The translations under genes and the position numbers were made by a program. From positions 1-64,000 of the forward strand of contig NZ_AUBX01000002.1 in NCBI RefSeq assembly GCF_000429465.1: 64,000 nt of DNA. The letters run 5' to 3'. Shown here piece by piece: positions 60,934 to 64,000 of this stretch (the first letter of the stretch is position 1; every line of letters starts with the position of its first letter). The notes under the pieces are model-generated. The model had not been told where the DNA came from and did no database searches. It worked only from the letters and a program-made list of their open reading frames with translations. The stretch is from Algoriphagus vanfongensis DSM 17529. GTDB taxonomy: Bacteria > Bacteroidota > Bacteroidia > Cytophagales > Cyclobacteriaceae.

Positions 60934-61120
60934 GGGTTTTCTGTTTTGGTAATCGGGATTTGTATTCCCTTGACAGAAGCAAAATTGTATGCTGTAATCC
61001 CTTGTTTTTTACACTGTTGTGGTAGCTACCAAAAAAAAGTTTATCAAGATCCTGGTAAAGGAAAATTGACGTATTTACTATATTCAGAGAAGGATACTAG
61101 TTGGAATAGTAGATTGTTTG

Positions 61121-61138
61121 TATACCCGTACGGGTGTA
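61121..61138. promoter_or_regulatory. hip operator 1
   Basis: TATACCCGTACGGGTGTA, an inverted repeat TACCC-N4-GGGT(A/G). First of three similar sites upstream of the hipB-like gene, and nearest to the divergent tra gene. Confidence 0.65.
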
Positions 61139-61160
61139 TTATTGTTTGAATTGGTAGTAT

Positions 61161-61178
61161 TATACCCGTTTAGGTATA
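61161..61178. promoter_or_regulatory. hip operator 2
   Basis: TATACCCGTTTAGGTATA, 40 bp after operator 1 start-to-start. Same palindrome with one weaker half. Confidence 0.65.
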
Positions 61179-61201
61179 ATGTTGGATTTTTTTCTTTAAA
61201 T

Positions 61202-61219
61202 TGTACCCATAAGGGTATA
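61202..61219. promoter_or_regulatory. hip operator 3
   Basis: TGTACCCATAAGGGTATA, 41 bp after operator 2 and 5 bp before the hipB-like start. A HipB dimer here would block the start region. Confidence 0.7.
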
Positions 61220-61224
61220 CTTAT

Positions 61225-61464
61225 ATGGAGTGGAATAGAAATAGCAGCATATCAGAGTTTGTTCGAAAAAGGCGAAAAGAAGCTAACCTGACACAATTGG
61301 AACTCGCAAATATATCAGGAGTTGGTGTGAGGTTTATTCGGGAATTAGAACAAGGGAAACCGAATCTGATGGCGGATAAAATCAATCAAGTGCTTTTGTT
61401 TTTTGGTCATGTATTATCACCTAGCCCGATAAGCGATGAGACAAGGAGAAATTTGGGTAGCTGA
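61225..61464 (+). CDS. hipB: HipB-like XRE-family antitoxin/repressor
   Basis: A 79-residue protein with a Cro/C1-type helix-turn-helix (ISEFVRKRRKEANLTQLELANISGVGVRFIRELEQGKPNLMADKINQVLLFFG). It is the DNA-binding antitoxin of the Hip module and most likely autoregulates through the three palindromes immediately upstream. It overlaps the next gene by 29 bp. Confidence 0.85.
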   Translation: MEWNRNSSISEFVRKRRKEANLTQLELANISGVGVRFIRELEQGKPNLMADKINQVLLFFGHVLSPSPISDETRRNLGS

Positions 61465-61750
61465 TCAGTTGGCAGGAATACTCTCTGAAGAAGAAGAAGG
61501 GTATGTATTTACCTACAAGAAAAAATACTTAGGGGCAAAGAATGCTTTGCCAGTGTCCTTGACGTTGCCGTTACAACAAGAGCCCTTTCTTTCAGAAACC
61601 TTATTCCCTTTTTTTGATGGCTTGATACCTGAAGGCTGGCTTTTGGAGGTTGCGCATCAAAATTGGAAACTCAATCCAAGAGATAGGATGGGACTGTTAT
61701 TGAAAACATGTAGGGATTGCATTGGGAATATAAGTGTGATAGAACTATGA
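61436..61750 (+). CDS. hipS: HipS-like protein (HipA N-subdomain)
   Basis: A 104-residue protein matching the N-terminal subdomain of HipA (VWVADQLAGILSEEEEGYVFTYKKKYL..., PVSLTLPLQQEPFLSETLFPFFDGLIPEGWLLE). In tripartite HipBST modules this domain is a separate protein acting as antitoxin against the kinase. It overlaps hipB upstream and ends in ATGA with the kinase gene. Confidence 0.82.
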   Translation: MRQGEIWVADQLAGILSEEEEGYVFTYKKKYLGAKNALPVSLTLPLQQEPFLSETLFPFFDGLIPEGWLLEVAHQNWKLNPRDRMGLLLKTCRDCIGNISVIEL

Positions 61751-62694
61751 ACTATTGTCTTGCGTGTAGCGGAATCTTGGATGGAGAAGAGCTATATCAT
61801 CAAAAATGCCTGAAGGATTTTTGGAAAGAAGATGAACCGGTTTTGAGTTTGGACTTGGATCTGGCGAATATTGATGAGCTGGCAAGAGAGAACATTTCTC
61901 AACGAATAATTGTGACAGGAGTACAGCCCAAATTGTCTCTTGGCTTTATAGGGAAAACTAGAGAGAAGAGATTGACTATTGTTGGGGCTTTAAATGGGAA
62001 ATATATTTTGAAGCCTCCATTTGATCTCTATCCTCAAATGCCCGAAATCGAAGCTTTGTCTATGCTTTTGACAAGAGAGGCAAGGGTAGAAACAGTTCCT
62101 TTTTTGCTGATACGCCTGCAAAGTGGAGAATTGGCCTATCTCACAAAGAGGATAGATCGAAGTTCGGCCAATAAAAAGTTCGCAATGGAAGATGCCTGTC
62201 AATTTACAGGACGACTTACGGAACATAAATACCGGGGCTCCTATGAGCAGATTGCAAAGGGTATTCTCACGTATAGTCAGAACCCTTTATTGGAGGTTGT
62301 GAAATTCTACCAACAGGTAATCCTCTCATTTTTGATTGGAAATAATGACATGCACTTTAAAAACTTTTCGTTGATAGCCTTTAAAAATGGCGCGTATCAA
62401 TTATCTCCAGCTTATGATATGGTTGCTGTGAACTTGTTGATAAAAGACGATCCAGAGGAATTAGCGTTGAATTTGAACGGGAAAAAGAGAAAATTGACGA
62501 GGGAAGATTTTAATGTCGCAATGTCAAAATCTAGTATCCCTGCCAAATCAATTGAAAATCTCTGGAATCGAATTGAAAGTGGAATACAGGGTTGGCCTGA
62601 ATTGATTGGTAGAAGCTTTTTGACTGAGGATGCTAAAGCTGAATTCCTGAACATAATACAGCGAAACTCGGAACGATTAGGGCTGATATTTTGA
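61747..62694 (+). CDS. hipT: HipT/HipA-type serine/threonine kinase toxin
   Basis: About 315 residues from the ATG at 61747. N-terminal CxxC...HxxC segment (YCLACSGILDGEELYHQKC), a Gly-rich loop region TGVQPKLSLGF, catalytic segment GNNDMHFKNFSLI (near residues 198-210) and the metal-binding SPAYDMV. The shared N-subdomain is supplied by the separate HipS. Such kinases phosphorylate aminoacyl-tRNA synthetases and arrest growth; this target is not known. Confidence 0.85.
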   Translation: MNYCLACSGILDGEELYHQKCLKDFWKEDEPVLSLDLDLANIDELARENISQRIIVTGVQPKLSLGFIGKTREKRLTIVGALNGKYILKPPFDLYPQMPEIEALSMLLTREARVETVPFLLIRLQSGELAYLTKRIDRSSANKKFAMEDACQFTGRLTEHKYRGSYEQIAKGILTYSQNPLLEVVKFYQQVILSFLIGNNDMHFKNFSLIAFKNGAYQLSPAYDMVAVNLLIKDDPEELALNLNGKKRKLTREDFNVAMSKSSIPAKSIENLWNRIESGIQGWPELIGRSFLTEDAKAEFLNIIQRNSERLGLIF

Positions 62695-62977
62695 TTTTTT
62701 ATTTTGCCTTCAAAGGTGTTTATTCAAGGTCTAACAAATGCATTGTTATATTTAAAATAGGTCTTGTTAGAGAATTCTGTCCTCTGAATTTCTCGCCAAG
62801 GTAGTCTCTGGTGCTTCGGGCAACCAGAAGCTTCCGGCATAAAGCCGCTTGCTTTGCTGCGCTTTTTATTCCTTTTCCTTCTGGTTTTACTCACCCCAGG
62901 ACTAGGACTGCTTCATAATTCATTGTACCAGAAAAAAAGATTAGAAAGACTGTATTTGCAAAAAAAGTTACAAATCT

Positions 62978-63421
62978 ATGATTTACTCAGGTTTTGTTTG
63001 GCTAAGAAAGAAGCCAGGCTACCTGAATCTAGATACCGGCCTTTCATTTTCAAGTAAAAATAGTCATAGTCCAGTTTTGGGTATAAATTTTTTGACGGAG
63101 ATCACTTCTAATTTAGCAACAACCGCAATGTTTTTGCCGGTATTGGCACCTATGGCGTTTACATTGGACGTACACCCTTATTTACTGATGGTGCCAGTTG
63201 CTATGGCTGCCTCTTGTGCATTTATGCTTCCTGTTGCTACTCCCCCTAATGCTGTAGTGATGGGCTCAGGCTATCTGAAAATAAAAGATATGATGCGTGC
63301 AGGATTGTGGTTGAATCTGATTTCTGTTCTGATTATTACTATTTCCTGTTATTATTTATTGGAATTAGTTTGGGGTTTTGATCCATTAAGATTTCCTGTT
63401 GGTTTTCAGAAACCTGAATAG
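62978..63421 (+). pseudogene. SLC13/DASS-type transporter, C-terminal fragment
   Basis: From about 63086 the frame reads NFLTEITSNLATTAMFLPVLAPMAF..., with ATPPNAVVMGSGYLKIKDMMRAGLWLNLISVLI. This is the last third of divalent-anion:sodium symporters (second SNT motif and ATPPN). The first two thirds are missing and the preceding 30 codons are unrelated, so it is a remnant. The about 280 bp before it hold only small hairpins. Confidence 0.7.
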
Positions 63422-63547
63422 ACACTTTGGATCATAAGTAGGGTTCTTGGGGTGAAATGTCTTGGATTTTCATAAACAGGTTGGCCTCGGGAAGTACGGA
63501 TTTTCTTCCTTTTTAGCTAACCCAAATCTGAGTTTGATATATTAAGG

Positions 63548-64000
63548 TTACTTCTGGGGCTCCCTCTTTAAATAGGACCTTTTCAAAAAGCTTAAGCGTT
63601 CTTCGTAGGATTTTTTATACCGGTCCTTCATCTCTTTGGCCAAATAGCTTCGGTTAATTAAAGGCTCGGCTTCTTCAATAGGTTTAGAGAATTCTCGAAT
63701 GATCCGCTTCACTCTGTTTTCTAGGATTCCGATTTTCACCCCAAACTCATAGAAATCATCATACGCCAACAAACCCATCGCTTCATAGCTTTGGGTGTAA
63801 TAGTCGTTGGCAAATAGACCATCCTTGAGCGCAAGTTCTGCATCTTTGACATGAAGTCTTGTATTGACCATATCATATGCGGGGCTCAATTGATAGTCCC
63901 CTTGAGGAGTCTCCAGTAGCGCGAAGTTTTTTAAATGAGCATCTCCGTTGGAGAAAAGAAAGTTGAATAGGACCAATTTGAAAAACTCCTCCAAGGCAAT
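63548..64000 (-). CDS. HipA-type kinase, C-terminal part (runs off right edge)
   Basis: The frame is open to the window edge (IALEEFFKLVLFNFLFSNGDAHLKNFALLETPQGDYQLSPAYDMVNT), so the gene starts outside. The NGDAHLKNF catalytic segment and SPAYDMV metal site match the HipA kinase domain and resemble the hipT product in the same region. Truncated only by the window as far as can be seen. Confidence 0.8.
   Translation of the reverse strand: MALEEFFKLVLFNFLFSNGDAHLKNFALLETPQGDYQLSPAYDMVNTRLHVKDAELALKDGLFANDYYTQSYEAMGLLAYDDFYEFGVKIGILENRVKRIIREFSKPIEEAEPLINRSYLAKEMKDRYKKSYEERLSFLKRSYLKREPQK

Noticed and set aside
62854-63057. 67-codon hydrophobic frame before the SLC13 fragment
   Set aside because: No coding signature, overlaps the fragment in another frame, and the region looks like decayed DNA.

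Overview
The window looks like a chromosomal accessory region of a Bacteroidota bacterium, most likely Cytophagales and plausibly Cyclobacteriaceae. The support is two SusC/SusD pairs, an ECF sigma/FecR pair next to an STN-domain SusC, a Bacteroides-type tra cluster (TraE, F, G, I, J, K, M, N) and a candidate promoter element of the Bacteroidota TAnnTTTG type. The family assignment is an impression from gene content only.

1-14.4 kb: a run of small unrelated genes separated by long imperfect palindromes that behave like integron attC sites. The first bases of nearly every unit (GTT...) are the reverse complement of the R''-like motif (...AAC) that closes the same unit 0.4-2 kb later. Units carry a small membrane protein, a lipoprotein, a hypothetical plus a CPCC protein, a DUF4844-like lipoprotein plus a membrane protein, a Shedu-type nuclease, a cation efflux protein, a DinB-like protein, an SDR/AraC pair, a Fic protein and an alpha/beta hydrolase. 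No integron integrase is visible. The array is broken by an IS91-family tail, an IS3-family element with a G GGA AAA slippery heptamer, and an IS110/IS1111-type element sitting exactly inside one attC-like site.

14.8-40 kb: a LacI-regulated glycan utilisation locus. A divergent lacI, an exported FAD-dependent oxidoreductase, a protein with a DxxTGAT flavin-attachment-like motif, a TlpA-like thioredoxin, SusC/SusD, a surface lipoprotein, a sodium/solute symporter, a second FAD oxidoreductase without a signal peptide, three predicted glycosidases (a six-hairpin protein, a GH31 and a GH9-like protein) and a two-domain esterase. Matching LacI-type operators precede the first oxidoreductase and susC. 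The mix of flavoenzymes and glycosidases suggests oxidation-assisted glycan breakdown; the substrate is unknown.

40-49.3 kb: an ECF sigma factor, FecR anti-sigma, STN-SusC, SusD, a PHP-type phosphodiesterase and an EEP-family phosphoesterase. There are no glycosidases here, so a phosphodiester-containing substrate is a reasonable guess. A minus-strand promoter-like box and a strong minus-strand terminator in the susC leader predict a roughly 110-nt antisense RNA. A 47-bp direct repeat (one mismatch) lies just outside each end of the 14.8-49.4 kb block.

49.4-61 kb: an incomplete conjugation module on the minus strand, with a VirB4-like TraG, three tandem TraI-like proteins and TraJ/K/M/N, but no relaxase, coupling protein, integrase, TraL or TraO-Q in view. 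61-64 kb: a three-gene HipB-HipS-HipT module behind three regularly spaced palindromic operators, a fragment of an SLC13-type transporter, and the C-terminal part of a second HipA kinase running off the right edge.
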